A DNA stretch of 64,000 bases from Streptomyces poonensis (GTDB lineage: Bacteria; Actinomycetota; Actinomycetes; Streptomycetales; Streptomycetaceae), in contig NZ_BMVW01000004.1 of the NCBI RefSeq assembly GCF_014650915.1, forward strand, positions 227,978 to 291,977, written 5' to 3'. The position numbers were made by a program, and so were the translations under genes. How positions within the stretch are numbered: the first letter of the stretch is position 1; each line of letters opens with the position of its first letter. The notes under the pieces are model-generated. The model was not told where the DNA came from and made no database searches. It saw only the letters and a list, made by a program, of their open reading frames with translations. Below are positions 30,427 to 40,457 of this stretch, piece after piece.

Positions 30427-31221
30427 TCAGCCGAGACGGTCGGCGAGCCCCCCGGTGCAGCGGACCTCGTCGCCCGCCGTGATCAGCAGGGCCTCCGTGT
30501 CCGGCAGCGACTCCAGCCAGCGCAGCGCCTGCCGCGAGCCCATCGCGAACGCCGCCGTCGCCCAGGCGTCCACCCAGGTCAGCCGGGGTCCGACGACGGT
30601 CACGGCGACCAGGTCGGTGACGGCGGACCGCCCGGTGCGCGGATCGACGATGTGCGCGCCCCGCTCGGCGGTACCGGACGTCGCCACCGACAGCCGCTCG
30701 GCACCGGCGGCGGAGACCACGGCGGCCAGCGCGCCCGGCCGCAAGGGGTCGGACACCCCCACCCGCCACGGCCGCTCCGGCCCCGGCACCCCGCACAACT
30801 GCACATCACCGCCGCCGTTCACACTGACCCCGCTCGCACCCGCCGCGGCCAGCCGCAGCGCGGCGCACTCGGCGGCCCAGCCCTTGACGATGCCGGTCGG
30901 GTCGAAGCAGCCCTCGTACGTGGCGCTGAACCAGCCCTCGCTGATCCGCTCCGCCTCGGTGCACAGCTCCAGGACCTCGGTGACCAGCGGATCACACTCC
31001 TCGAGGACCAGCTCCCCACGGGCCAACCGGGAGACCTGACTGCCGTCACGGTAGGTGCTGAACATCGCGTCGACGGCGTGCAGCCCGGCCACGGCCTCGT
31101 CGAGCGCACCCCTGACCGCCGTGGGTTCGCCGCCCCGGACGTCGAAGGAGAAGACCGTGCCCATGACCTCCTCGGCATGACACAGCCGGGGCGGCGCGGA
31201 GGCGCCCACGGGCTCAGCCAC
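30427..31221 (-). CDS. apbE: FAD:protein FMN transferase (ApbE family)
   Basis: The 264-residue enzyme transfers FMN from FAD to a threonine of an acceptor protein. Typical sequence includes EEVMGTVFSFDVRG, FSTYRDGSQVSRLARGE, FDPTGIVKGWAAE, VNGGGDVQLCG, HIVDPRTGRSAV and the metal-site region WVDAWATAAFAMG. There is no obvious signal peptide or lipobox. The upstream gene encodes a flavinylation substrate and overlaps it by 8 bases, with a ferric-reductase-like gene before that. The three form a functional unit. It converges on argR with a 32-base gap. Confidence 0.92.
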   Translation of the reverse strand: MAEPVGASAPPRLCHAEEVMGTVFSFDVRGGEPTAVRGALDEAVAGLHAVDAMFSTYRDGSQVSRLARGELVLEECDPLVTEVLELCTEAERISEGWFSATYEGCFDPTGIVKGWAAECAALRLAAAGASGVSVNGGGDVQLCGVPGPERPWRVGVSDPLRPGALAAVVSAAGAERLSVATSGTAERGAHIVDPRTGRSAVTDLVAVTVVGPRLTWVDAWATAAFAMGSRQALRWLESLPDTEALLITAGDEVRCTGGLADRLG

Positions 31222-31666
31222 CGGCCTTGTCGAGGGCGGACTGGAGGGACTTGCGGTAGCCCTCGCTGGTGTAGGTGGCGCCGGAGACGGTGTCGATGTC
31301 GGCGGTGCCGGTGGTGACGGCCTGCTGGTTGAGGCGGGGGACGGCGGTGTCGGTGACCTGGGTGCTGCGGCCGCCGCTGGGTGCCTGTACGGCCTCGGCG
31401 TCGGTGATCTTCCCGCCGCTGACGGTGACGCGGACCTGGACCGGGCCGTACTCGGTCCGCGTCACGTCACCCGTCAGGGTCTGCGCACCGGTCGCGGCGC
31501 CGCCCGGTCCGCCCTGAGCCGATGGCGCGCCCGCCGTCTGCTGCGGTGCCGCCTGCGCCGCGCCCGCGGGATCGGACGCCGGCTTCAGCGACAGGAGCAG
31601 CACGATGCCGGACACCGTGGCGGCACCGGCCAGCAGAACGCGCCGGATGGGATGACTCTTCTTCAT
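31214..31666 (-). CDS. Exported FMN-binding protein (ApbE substrate)
   Basis: The 150-residue protein has an N-terminal membrane anchor or signal (RRVLLAGAATVSGIVLLLSL), then an Ala/Gly/Gln-rich linker, then an FMN-binding domain. The domain ends in DTVSGATYTSEGYRKSLQSAL. The DxxSGATxT motif is the known flavinylation site, so FMN should be esterified to the threonine in ATYT by the adjacent ApbE. ATG at 31666 (MKKSHPI) is used; an ATG 21 bases earlier is possible. It likely passes electrons outside the membrane, fed by the ferric-reductase-like protein. Confidence 0.9.
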   Translation of the reverse strand: MKKSHPIRRVLLAGAATVSGIVLLLSLKPASDPAGAAQAAPQQTAGAPSAQGGPGGAATGAQTLTGDVTRTEYGPVQVRVTVSGGKITDAEAVQAPSGGRSTQVTDTAVPRLNQQAVTTGTADIDTVSGATYTSEGYRKSLQSALDKAGG

Positions 31667-31717
31667 CGCTCCTTCAGCTCCTGACATGGGGAGTTCCGTA
31701 AGTGAGGAAGGCTCGTG

Positions 31718-31794
31718 GGTGTGGAGGGCCCGTTGGCGTGGAGGGCCCGTAGGTGTGGAGGGCCCGTAGGTGTGGAGGGCCCGTAGGTGTGGGA
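31718..31794. repeat. 17-base tandem repeats (4.5 units)
   Basis: Four copies of GGTGTGGAGGGCCCGTA (two with one or two changes) run from 31718 to 31785, plus a partial unit to 31794. They lie between the ferric-reductase-like and FMN-binding genes. GGGCCC inside each unit is self-complementary. There are no spacers, so this is not a CRISPR array. Confidence 0.92.
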
Positions 31795-31837
31795 AGCCGG
31801 TGGGCGGCCGGGCCCCTGGGCGTGGCGGTCCCGCCGC

Positions 31838-33220
31838 TCACATCTCGAACGACTCGTGATGGATACGGCGGCCCGGCACGCCCGCGCCGCGCAGCGCCTC
31901 GTACACCTGCTGGGCGAACCCGGGCGGCCCGCACAGGAACACGTCATGGACCTCGATGTCGGGGATCTTGCGGCGCAGCGTCTCCGGGGAGATGTCCGGG
32001 CGCTCCCCGTCGGGGCTGTTCACCGCGTACATCAGCCGGGCCCCGCGCTCGTCGGCGATCGCCGCCAGTTCGTCCCACAGGGCGAGGTCCTGGGTGCTGT
32101 TGGCCCGGTAGAGCAGCGTGAGGTCGCCGGCCGCGCCCGGGAGCGTCTCGAACAGCGCCCGCATCGGCGTGATGCCCACCCCGCCCGCCACCAGCAGCAC
32201 CTTGCCCCGGCTCCGCCGGCCCGCCGTCAGCGCCCCGTACGGGCCCTCGGCCCACACCCGCGTGCCGGGCTCCAGGTCGCGCAGCGCCGAGCTGTGGTCG
32301 CCGATCGCCTTGACCGTGATGCGCAGCATGTTCGGGCGCGGCGCAGCCGACAGCGAGTACGGATGCGAGCTGAACCGCATGCCCGGCGCGAGGAACCGCC
32401 AGCGGAAGAACTGTCCCGCCTCCGCGCCCATCCGGTGCAGACGCTCCCCGCTCATCAGCACCGACACGATCCCGGGCGCCTCCTCCACGACCGCCTCGAC
32501 CCGCAGCCGGTGCCGCAGGTTCAGCCGGACCGGAGTGACGATCCGGTACCAGACCACCAGCGCGGTCACCGACCCGTACAGCGCGTACCAGACCGTCCTC
32601 GCGACCGGCTCCACGGCGAACTCATTGCCCGTCGACAGCTGGTGCCAGAACGTCAGGAAGGTCGCGGCGTACGTCAACAGGTGCACGTGGTACCAGAGGT
32701 CGTACGGGATCCGCCGCCGCACCGGACCGATCGAGATGAGCCCGATGAACACCAGCACACCGGTGCCGATCGCGGCCTTGCCCATGTCCGGCAGCCCGTT
32801 CACCGAGTCCACGGTCTGCCGCACGAGGTCCCCGGCGCCGAGCCCCGCCTGCAGCGCGTACCCGTACATCGTCAGCACGACGTGGGCGACGACCAGGCAG
32901 AGCGTGTACCGCCCGCTCATCGCGTGCCAGCGCGCCACCCGGTCCGAGCCGACCCGGCGCTCCAGCGCGGGCACCCGCGCCATCTGCAGCACCACCAGCG
33001 CCATCAGATAGCCCGCGAGCAGCCCCGTGATCCGGCCCGCGGCGAGCACCCGGCCCGCGGTGTCCGCGATGGCCGGGGTGTTGCTCCACCACAGCCAGAG
33101 CACCCCGGCCGCCCCCGCCCAGACGGTGAGCAGCAGCGGTACGGCGGGGGAGCGGCGGGGCCGGATACGGCGCATCGTCTGGCGCCGCGCGGCACGGCCG
33201 CCTGCGATCGTGGTGGTCAC
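31838..33220 (-). CDS. Ferric-reductase-like transmembrane oxidoreductase
   Basis: The 460-residue protein has about six N-terminal membrane helices with paired histidines suited to b-type heme (RWHAMSGRYTLCLVVAHVVLTMYGY; YDLWYHVHLLTYAATFLTFWHQL). An FAD domain (RFSSHPYSLSAAPRPNMLRITVK) and an NAD-binding domain (KVLLVAGGVGITPMRALFETL, ending VHDVFLCGPPGFAQQVYEAL) follow. It should carry electrons from cytoplasmic NAD(P)H across the membrane. The following FMN-binding and ApbE genes suggest that electrons pass to a covalent-flavin protein outside. Repeats in the 171-base gap may contain a processing site or weak terminator. Confidence 0.9.
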   Translation of the reverse strand: MTTTIAGGRAARRQTMRRIRPRRSPAVPLLLTVWAGAAGVLWLWWSNTPAIADTAGRVLAAGRITGLLAGYLMALVVLQMARVPALERRVGSDRVARWHAMSGRYTLCLVVAHVVLTMYGYALQAGLGAGDLVRQTVDSVNGLPDMGKAAIGTGVLVFIGLISIGPVRRRIPYDLWYHVHLLTYAATFLTFWHQLSTGNEFAVEPVARTVWYALYGSVTALVVWYRIVTPVRLNLRHRLRVEAVVEEAPGIVSVLMSGERLHRMGAEAGQFFRWRFLAPGMRFSSHPYSLSAAPRPNMLRITVKAIGDHSSALRDLEPGTRVWAEGPYGALTAGRRSRGKVLLVAGGVGITPMRALFETLPGAAGDLTLLYRANSTQDLALWDELAAIADERGARLMYAVNSPDGERPDISPETLRRKIPDIEVHDVFLCGPPGFAQQVYEALRGAGVPGRRIHHESFEM

Positions 33221-33314
33221 GGTTCCTCCGTGGGGCGAAGTCCCTTGGCCCTGGGATACGTGCCGCGACCGCGGAGTGTTCAGCCGGTGGGGAGGCGCGG
33301 GACCACTGGTACCG

Positions 33315-34034
33315 CTAGTACCGCGTGATCGCCGTCGGCCCGCTCCTCGTGCCGATCGCGATGTGCGGAGCGCGCTCCGGATCGGCCCAGGTGAGGATGC
33401 GCCGCATGGCGTCCCGCGGCACGGACACGCAACCGGCCGTCGCGCCGCGCCCGTCGACGTGCAGGAAGATCCCGGCGCCGCGTTCGCGCACGGGCCTCGC
33501 GTAGTTGAAGCCGATGACGTAGGCGTACGCGTACTGCGTGCCGTACGTGATCAGGTGCTCGGCCTCCGTGGCACGGCAGTCGGCGGGGCGGGGCTCGGTC
33601 CAGCGGTTGTAAGCGCGGGAGTCGTTGTCCTGGCACCACCAGGAGTTCCGGCGGACGGGGCGGTACCGGACGTGCGTGCCGGGCGGTGCCTTCTCGATGC
33701 CGAACGCGTAGGGCAGGTCGTACAGGCCGGTGGGTGTGGTGTTGGTGCCCTGCTTGCGGGAGCGCCCCTCGGCGAGCCCGCCCGAGCCGAAGCGCGCGGG
33801 TGCGGACCCCGCCTTCACCCAGCGTCCGCCGCGCCGGTCCCACCAGGTGACCCGGCCCGTCGTCGACGAGGTGCGGGGGGCCTGAGCGGTGATCAGCTGG
33901 GTGCCGCCGCCCGTGTCGGCCATGCGCTCGGGGAGTGGCGGCCCGTCACCGGGCGCGGCACCGAGCACGAGGGAGACGGACGCGAGAAGGGCGACGACAC
34001 CGGCACGCTTGATCGGACGGTCACCGAGGCGCAT
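33315..34034 (-). CDS. Secreted L,D-transpeptidase-like (YkuD-type) protein
   Basis: The 239-residue protein has a signal peptide (KRAGVVALLASVSLVLGAAPG) and a YkuD-like catalytic region, IFLHVDGRGATAGCVSVP. Candidate catalytic residues are His192 and Cys202, and an arginine-rich YGTQYAYAYVIGFNYARPVRERG precedes them. Such enzymes make or edit 3-3 peptidoglycan crosslinks. The motif is slightly non-standard (TAGCVS rather than SHGCVR), as in one actinobacterial subgroup. The next minus-strand gene ends three bases before it begins on this map, so the two are adjacent in the same direction. Confidence 0.82.
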   Translation of the reverse strand: MRLGDRPIKRAGVVALLASVSLVLGAAPGDGPPLPERMADTGGGTQLITAQAPRTSSTTGRVTWWDRRGGRWVKAGSAPARFGSGGLAEGRSRKQGTNTTPTGLYDLPYAFGIEKAPPGTHVRYRPVRRNSWWCQDNDSRAYNRWTEPRPADCRATEAEHLITYGTQYAYAYVIGFNYARPVRERGAGIFLHVDGRGATAGCVSVPRDAMRRILTWADPERAPHIAIGTRSGPTAITRY

Positions 34035-34037
34035 GCC

Positions 34038-34625
34038 TCAGACGGTAGAGGGCGGCAGCGGCAAAGGCAGCCCCGGCAGCCCGTCCAGGCTGGTTTCGAT
34101 GTGCGGTTTCGACCGGAAGTAGGAGTCGAGCGAGGCGTCGTCCTCGCGCGCGAAGCGCCGGCCGTGCAGATCGCGGTCCTCGTCGTACGTCATGAACGGC
34201 ACGCCGTAACCACAGGTGTCGCGGATCAGTTCGGCGCGGACCAGGATGATCGCGCGCAGGCCGTGCGGGGCCGGGTCGATGTCGGGAAAGTGGCTGAGGA
34301 GTTCCTTGAAACGGGGGTCGTCACGGAAGACCGGCTCGCCCCTGCCGTGGACACGGACGATGTTGGGCGGCCCCTGGAAGGCACACCACATCAGGGTGAT
34401 CCGGCCGTTCTCCCGCAGATGGGCGACGGTCTCGGCATTGCTGCCGGCGAAGTCCAGGTAGGCCACGGTCAGTTCGTCGAGGACGGCGAAGGAGCCCTTG
34501 AGGCCCTTGGGAGAGAGGTTGACCGTGCCGTCGCCGGACAGGGGCGCGGTCGCGGTGAAGAAGAGGGGCTGTGCCTCGATGAACGTACGCAGGCGGCCGT
34601 CGATGCGCTCGTAAGTCTTTCCCAT
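34038..34625 (-). CDS. Pyridoxamine 5'-phosphate oxidase-like (PPOX) flavoprotein
   Basis: The 195-residue protein has the split-barrel flavin fold: FIEAQPLFFTATAPLSGDGTVNLSPKGL, VAYLDFAGSNAETVAHLRENGRITLMWCAF and VRVHGRGEPVF. It is probably an FMN- or F420-binding oxidoreductase. The C-terminal part (CGYGVPFMTYDEDRD) resembles a subgroup annotated only as PPOX-class. Substrate unknown. The stop is three bases from the upstream-mapped L,D-transpeptidase start, so both may share one message. Confidence 0.87.
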   Translation of the reverse strand: MGKTYERIDGRLRTFIEAQPLFFTATAPLSGDGTVNLSPKGLKGSFAVLDELTVAYLDFAGSNAETVAHLRENGRITLMWCAFQGPPNIVRVHGRGEPVFRDDPRFKELLSHFPDIDPAPHGLRAIILVRAELIRDTCGYGVPFMTYDEDRDLHGRRFAREDDASLDSYFRSKPHIETSLDGLPGLPLPLPPSTV

Positions 34626-34718
34626 GTCGAACGATTGTCGGCCAAAGTCTTTCGAATGTCTAAGGGTTTGCGTGGGGTGGGACGGGCGGCGCCGTGACCG
34701 CCCTGGCCGGCGTTCGGG

Positions 34719-34799
34719 GCGGTCACGGCGGTCGTGGCGGTCACGGCGGTCACGGCGGTCGTGGCGGTCATGGCGGTCGTGGCGGTCGTGGCGGTCATG
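34719..34799. repeat. Nine 9-base tandem repeats
   Basis: Nine consecutive copies of GCGGTC followed by ACG, GTG or ATG occupy 34719-34799, in the gap between the PPOX gene and the duplicated secreted protein. The gap spans 34626-34835 and I see no gene in it. Such arrays arise by slippage. Confidence 0.9.
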
Positions 34800-34835
34800 T
34801 CGTCACGGCGGCCATGGTGGCCTGTCTCCGGGTCG

Positions 34836-35741
34836 TCACTCGTCGAGCGTGCAGGTGGCGAGGGACTCCAGGCCCTGCGGCCTCTCCGCGGTACGGCCGA
34901 TGGAGAGGGCGATGCGCTCGATGGCGGCGGTCCGCTTGTCGGCCAGCGGGCCGAGTATGGCGTTCTGGACGAAGTTCGGCCCGCCCTGGCCGACCGTGTC
35001 GATCAGTCGCTGGTTCGCCGCCTGGATCTGGGTGCCGAGCTGGGCGAGGTTGCGCTCGACCTCCGCCTGCGCGGAGGCGGGGATCTCGGGGAGGCGGGAC
35101 GCGACGTCCGGGCAGGAGATGGCTCCCGCGGTCTCGGCACCGGCACCGGCACCGGTATCAGTACCCGCACCAGCATCAGTGCCCCCATCGGCACTGGCAT
35201 CAGCGCCCCCATCGGAACCGGCATCAGCACCGGCATCAGCACCGGCATCAGCACCGGCATCAGCACCGGCATCAGCACCGGCTCCGCCCGCGTTGCCCGC
35301 GTCGAGGCTGCACGGTGCCAGCGCCTCCAGTCCCTCCGGCTTCTCGGCCGCGCGCCCGATGGCCGTCTCGATGCGGTTCAGCGTCGCGACGCGCTTGTCC
35401 TCGAGCGGGCCGAGGATGGCGTTCCGGACGAAGTTCGGCCCGCCCTGGCCGACCGTGTCGATCAGTCGCTGGTTCGCCTCCTGGACCTGGGTGCCGAGCA
35501 GCGCGAGGTTGCGGTCGACCTCGGCCCGCGCCGACGCGGGAACCTCCGGCAGGCCGGGCTCGACCGCCGGGCAGGTGATGGAGCCGGGCGAGGCGGAGGC
35601 GTCGCCGTTTCCGTCGGCGGTGCTCTCCCCGGCCAGGGCGGACCCGGCGATCACCGCCCCTGACAACGCCACGGCGGCGGCGCCGCCGATCAGCGCGATG
35701 CGGCGTTTGCGGTACTTCGGAAGTGCCCTGGAGCTGGACAT
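34836..35741 (-). CDS. Secreted protein with an internal tandem domain duplication
   Basis: The 301-residue protein has a signal peptide ([26 protein letters not shown]). Two domains of about 92 residues follow, beginning [20 protein letters not shown] and [20 protein letters not shown]. Both contain [16 protein letters not shown] and NAILGPL, and end CSLD or CTLD. One Cys lies near each end of each domain, so one disulfide per domain is likely. They are joined by a roughly 60-residue Ala/Gly/Asp repeat ([10 protein letters not shown]). A 49-base stretch is identical in the two copies (34971 and 35430). The family is not recognised. Confidence 0.85.
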   Translation of the reverse strand: MSSSRALPKYRKRRIALIGGAAAVALSGAVIAGSALAGESTADGNGDASASPGSITCPAVEPGLPEVPASARAEVDRNLALLGTQVQEANQRLIDTVGQGGPNFVRNAILGPLEDKRVATLNRIETAIGRAAEKPEGLEALAPCSLDAGNAGGAGADAGADAGADAGADAGADAGSDGGADASADGGTDAGAGTDTGAGAGAETAGAISCPDVASRLPEIPASAQAEVERNLAQLGTQIQAANQRLIDTVGQGGPNFVQNAILGPLADKRTAAIERIALSIGRTAERPQGLESLATCTLDE

Positions 35742-35858
35742 GTCGGTGCCTCATTCGGTCGCTCGGTCGGGGTACGGACACGCGGCGCCTGCGGTCGGAG
35801 AGAGATACGAGAAAGCGCGTTCCCCCGTTCAGCCGGGTACCGCTCCGGCGGTGCCGAA

Positions 35859-35887
35859 TTGACGAACCATGCAGACTTCTGCATACT
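35859..35887 (+). promoter_or_regulatory. argG promoter with ARG box
   Basis: TTGACG (35859-35864) and CATACT (35882-35887) are 17 bases apart. Between them ATGCAGACTTCTGCAT (35869-35884) is a palindrome with perfect 7-base arms, matching an ArgR box. A second, weaker ATGCATGTCAGCGAATGCA-type region follows. Repression by ArgR with arginine is expected. Confidence 0.75.
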
Positions 35888-35923
35888 CATGCATGTCAGC
35901 GAATGCACTGTGAGGAGAAACCC

Positions 35924-37117
35924 GTGACCGAGCGCGTCGTACTCGCCTACTCGGGCGGCCTGGACACCTCCGTCGCCATCGGCTGGATCGCCGAGGAGAC
36001 GGGCGCCGAGGTCATCGCCGTTGCCGTGGACGTCGGCCAGGGCGGCGAGGACCTGGACGTCATCCGCAAGCGCGCGCTCGCCTGCGGTGCCGTCGAGGCC
36101 GAGGTCGCGGACGCCAAGGACGAGTTCGCCGAGGAGTACTGCCTCCCGGCGATCAAGGCCAACGCCCTCTACATGGACCGCTACCCGCTGGTCTCCGCCC
36201 TCTCCCGGCCGACGATCGTCAAGCACCTCGTCGCCGCCGCCCAGAAGCACGGGGCCTCCACGGTCGCCCACGGCTGCACCGGCAAGGGCAACGACCAGGT
36301 GCGGTTCGAGGCCGGCATCGTCGCCCTCGCCCCCGACCTCAAGTGCATCGCCCCGGTCCGTGACTACGCGATGACCCGCGACAAGGCCATCGCGTTCTGC
36401 GAGGCCAAGGGCCTGCCGATCGCGACCACCAAGAAGTCCCCGTACTCCATCGACCAGAACGTCTTCGGACGGGCCATCGAGACGGGCTTCCTGGAGGACA
36501 TCTGGAACGCCCCGATCGAGGACATCTACGAGTACACCTCCAACCCGGCCGAGCCCCGCGAGGCCGACGAGGTGGTCATCTCCTTCAAGGAGGGCGTCCC
36601 GGTCGCCATCGACGGCAAGCCCGTCACCGTCCTCCAGGCCATCCAGCAGCTCAACGAGCGCGCGGGCGCCCAGGGCATCGGCCGCATCGACATGGTCGAG
36701 GACCGCCTCGTCGGCATCAAGTCCCGTGAGGTGTACGAGGCTCCGGGCGCCATCGCCCTGATCACCGCCCACCAGGAGCTCGAGAACGTCACCGTCGAGC
36801 GCGAGCTGGCCCGCTACAAGCGGCAGGTCGAGCAGCGCTGGGGCGAGCTCGTCTACGACGGCCAGTGGTTCTCCCCGCTCAAGCGCGCCCTGGACGGCTT
36901 CGTGAACGAGGCCAACCAGCACGTCACCGGCGACATCCGGATGACCCTGCACGGCGGCCGCGCCGTCGTCACCGGCCGGCGCTCCGAGTCGTCGCTGTAC
37001 GACTTCAACCTCGCCACCTACGACACCGGCGACACCTTCGACCAGGCCGCGGCCAAGGGCTTCATCGACATCTACAGCCTGTCGTCGAAGATCGCCGCCA
37101 AGCGCGACCTGGCGTGA
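35924..37117 (+). CDS. argG: Argininosuccinate synthase
   Basis: The 397-residue ligase joins citrulline and aspartate using ATP. The N-terminus [21 protein letters not shown] carries the ATP pyrophosphatase P-loop. [33 protein letters not shown] and [15 protein letters not shown] are also characteristic. The start is GTG at 35924 with GAGGAG upstream; the open frame before it is the promoter. argH follows after 119 bases. The pair is separated from argCJBDR by about 5.5 kb of minus-strand genes, so it is a second arginine operon with its own ARG box. Confidence 0.98.
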   Translation: MTERVVLAYSGGLDTSVAIGWIAEETGAEVIAVAVDVGQGGEDLDVIRKRALACGAVEAEVADAKDEFAEEYCLPAIKANALYMDRYPLVSALSRPTIVKHLVAAAQKHGASTVAHGCTGKGNDQVRFEAGIVALAPDLKCIAPVRDYAMTRDKAIAFCEAKGLPIATTKKSPYSIDQNVFGRAIETGFLEDIWNAPIEDIYEYTSNPAEPREADEVVISFKEGVPVAIDGKPVTVLQAIQQLNERAGAQGIGRIDMVEDRLVGIKSREVYEAPGAIALITAHQELENVTVERELARYKRQVEQRWGELVYDGQWFSPLKRALDGFVNEANQHVTGDIRMTLHGGRAVVTGRRSESSLYDFNLATYDTGDTFDQAAAKGFIDIYSLSSKIAAKRDLA

Positions 37118-37149
37118 CCGCGCAGGTCACCTCGCACGCATCAGCCTGA

Positions 37150-38670
<1,521 letters not shown>

Positions 38671-38688
38671 CGATCAGCGGCAGGCACG

Positions 38689-38735
38689 CGCGCGCGTGGG
38701 AGGACGGGGAGACCCGGTGTCCTCCCACGCGCGCG
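38689..38735 (+). terminator. Terminator after argH
   Basis: A 17-base perfect stem, 38689-38705 with 38719-38735, encloses a 13-base loop, 18 bases after the argH stop. The stem includes alternating CG, so Z-DNA-like or cruciform formation is also possible. Confidence 0.75.
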
Positions 38736-38812
38736 TGATACGCAGAGATCATCGCGGTTACGTTGGGGCGTGCGCCCCCGGAAGCGACCCGGCGACCCGA
38801 ACGGAGCCTGCG

Positions 38813-39799
38813 ATGCCCGCGATGCCCTTCTCCCGACTCTCCTCGGCCACCACGCCCACCTGCCGCCTCGGTCTCGGCCTCGCCGCCGTCGGCCGCCCCG
38901 GCTACATCAACCTGGGCCGCGAGCGGGACCTGCCCGCCGACCGCACCGCCGAGGCCCTGCGCGCCCGCACCCACGAACTCCTCGACGCCGCCTACGCCCA
39001 GGGCGTGCGCTACTTCGACACGGCCCGTTCCTACGGCCGCGCGGAGGAGTTCCTGGCCGACTGGCTGAGCGCCCGGCCCGACGCCGCCGACGAGGTCGTG
39101 ATCGGCAGCAAGTGGGGCTATACCTACACCGCGGACTGGCGCACCGACGCCGAGCGGCACGAGGTCAAGGACCACACGCTCGCGACGTACGAGCGGCAGC
39201 GCGCCGAGACCGCCGCGCTGCTCGGCGACCGGCTCGACCTGTACCAGATCCACTCGGTGACCCCGGACAGCCCGGCCCTCACCGACAAGGAGCTGCACGC
39301 CCGGCTCGCCGAGGCCGCGGCCGAGGGCACCGTCATCGGTTTCTCCACCAGCGGGCCCGCCCAGGCGGAGGCGATCCGCGCCGCGCTCGCCGTGACCGTC
39401 GACGGCACGCCCCTCTTCCGTACCGTCCAGTCCACGTACAACGTCCTGGAGACCTCGGCCGGGCCCGCGCTCGCGGAGGCGCACGACGCCGGGCTGACCG
39501 TGATCGTCAAGGAGGGCGTGGCCAACGGGCGGCTCACCGGACCGCACGCCCCGGAGCCCGTGCGGGACATCGCCGCGCGGGCCGGCGGGCTCGGCGCCGA
39601 CGCGGTCGCCCTCGCGTACGTGCTGCGGCAGCCCTGGGCGGGAGTCGTCCTGTCCGGCGCCGCGACCACCGGGCAGCTCGCCTCCAACCTGCACGCGGCC
39701 GTCGTCGGCCTCGACGAGGAGCAGCTCACCCGGCTCGCAGCGCTCGCGGAGGAGCCGGCCGTGTACTGGGAGCGGCGGGGACAGCTGCCCTGGCACTGA
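38813..39799 (+). CDS. Aldo/keto reductase
   Basis: The 328-residue NAD(P)H-dependent reductase shows the AKR tetrad: Asp and Tyr in YFDTARSYGRAEEFLADWL, Lys in VVIGSKWGYTY, and His in LDLYQIHSVTPDS. The C-terminal cofactor region VVLSGAATTGQLASNL is also present. A carbonyl substrate cannot be predicted. ATG at 38813 has GGAG seven bases upstream. It stands alone between the argH terminator and the TetR-MFS operon. Confidence 0.9.
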   Translation: MPAMPFSRLSSATTPTCRLGLGLAAVGRPGYINLGRERDLPADRTAEALRARTHELLDAAYAQGVRYFDTARSYGRAEEFLADWLSARPDAADEVVIGSKWGYTYTADWRTDAERHEVKDHTLATYERQRAETAALLGDRLDLYQIHSVTPDSPALTDKELHARLAEAAAEGTVIGFSTSGPAQAEAIRAALAVTVDGTPLFRTVQSTYNVLETSAGPALAEAHDAGLTVIVKEGVANGRLTGPHAPEPVRDIAARAGGLGADAVALAYVLRQPWAGVVLSGAATTGQLASNLHAAVVGLDEEQLTRLAALAEEPAVYWERRGQLPWH

Positions 39800-39846
39800 G
39801 CGGCCCGCCCGCCCCCACCTCCGATCGAAGATCGCCGGACACGGTT

Positions 39847-39908
39847 CATGAGACCCGTACGCCTTGAATGAGACATCAATGTCTCATGTGGGTTATGGTT
39901 GTCTCATG
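39847..39908. promoter_or_regulatory. Four-half-site nested palindromic operator of tetR-MFS
   Basis: The inner palindrome ATGAGACATCAATGTCTCAT (39868-39887) has perfect 9-base arms. An outer pair, CATGAGAC (39847-39854) and GTCTCATG (39901-39908), has exactly the same centre (39877.5), so each outer half-site lies 20 bases from its inner neighbour. The rightmost half-site covers the tetR ATG, and TATGGT (39894-39899) is a plausible -10 of a leaderless transcript. Two TetR dimers could bind and block it. Confidence 0.8.
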
Positions 39909-40457
39909 GCCCTCGATCGTGACCACGTACTGCGCAGCGCCGCGGCCCTGCTGACCCGCAAATCCACGGCCACCATGGACGAGGTGGCCAGGGCGGCGGG
40001 GATCAGCCGGGCCACGCTGCACCGCCACTTCGCCGGGCGGGACGCCCTCGTCAGAGCCCTGGAGGCGCTCGGCATCGCCGAGTGCGAGGCCGCCCTGGAC
40101 GCGGCCCGGCTGGACGAGGGGTCCGCGCGCGACGCCGTCACGCGGCTCGTGCACGAGATCGAGCCCGCCGCCGGGCTCCTCGCCTTCCTCTACACCGAGA
40201 ACCAGCTGTTCGAGGGCGAGGAGCAGAACGAGGGCTGGGCCCGGCTGGACGAGCGGATCACCGCCCTGTTCCGGCGTGGTCAGGAGAGCGGCGAGTTCCG
40301 TATCGACCTCACCCCGGTCTGGCTCACGGAAGCGCTGTACGGGCTGTTCGCCTCCGGCGCGTGGGCCGTGCTCGAAGGCCGGGTGGCGGGCAAGGACTTC
40401 CAGTTCAACATCGTCGAGCTGCTGCTCGGCGGCGCACTGCGGAGAGAGGAATCATGA
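39906..40457 (+). CDS. TetR-family repressor
   Basis: The 183-residue regulator has a TetR HTH at about residues 6-50 (HVLRSAAALLTRKSTATMDEVARAAGISRATLHRHFAGRDALVRAL), then a ligand-binding region without recognisable ligand residues. ATG at 39906 is within the rightmost operator half-site, suggesting a leaderless transcript. The MFS gene overlaps its stop by four bases (ATGA). The regulator therefore represses itself and an efflux pump, which the pump's substrate presumably releases. Confidence 0.93.
   Translation: MALDRDHVLRSAAALLTRKSTATMDEVARAAGISRATLHRHFAGRDALVRALEALGIAECEAALDAARLDEGSARDAVTRLVHEIEPAAGLLAFLYTENQLFEGEEQNEGWARLDERITALFRRGQESGEFRIDLTPVWLTEALYGLFASGAWAVLEGRVAGKDFQFNIVELLLGGALRREES

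Noticed and set aside
31718..31794. CRISPR array
   Set aside because: Units are contiguous 17-mers without spacers and no cas gene is near; it is a tandem repeat.
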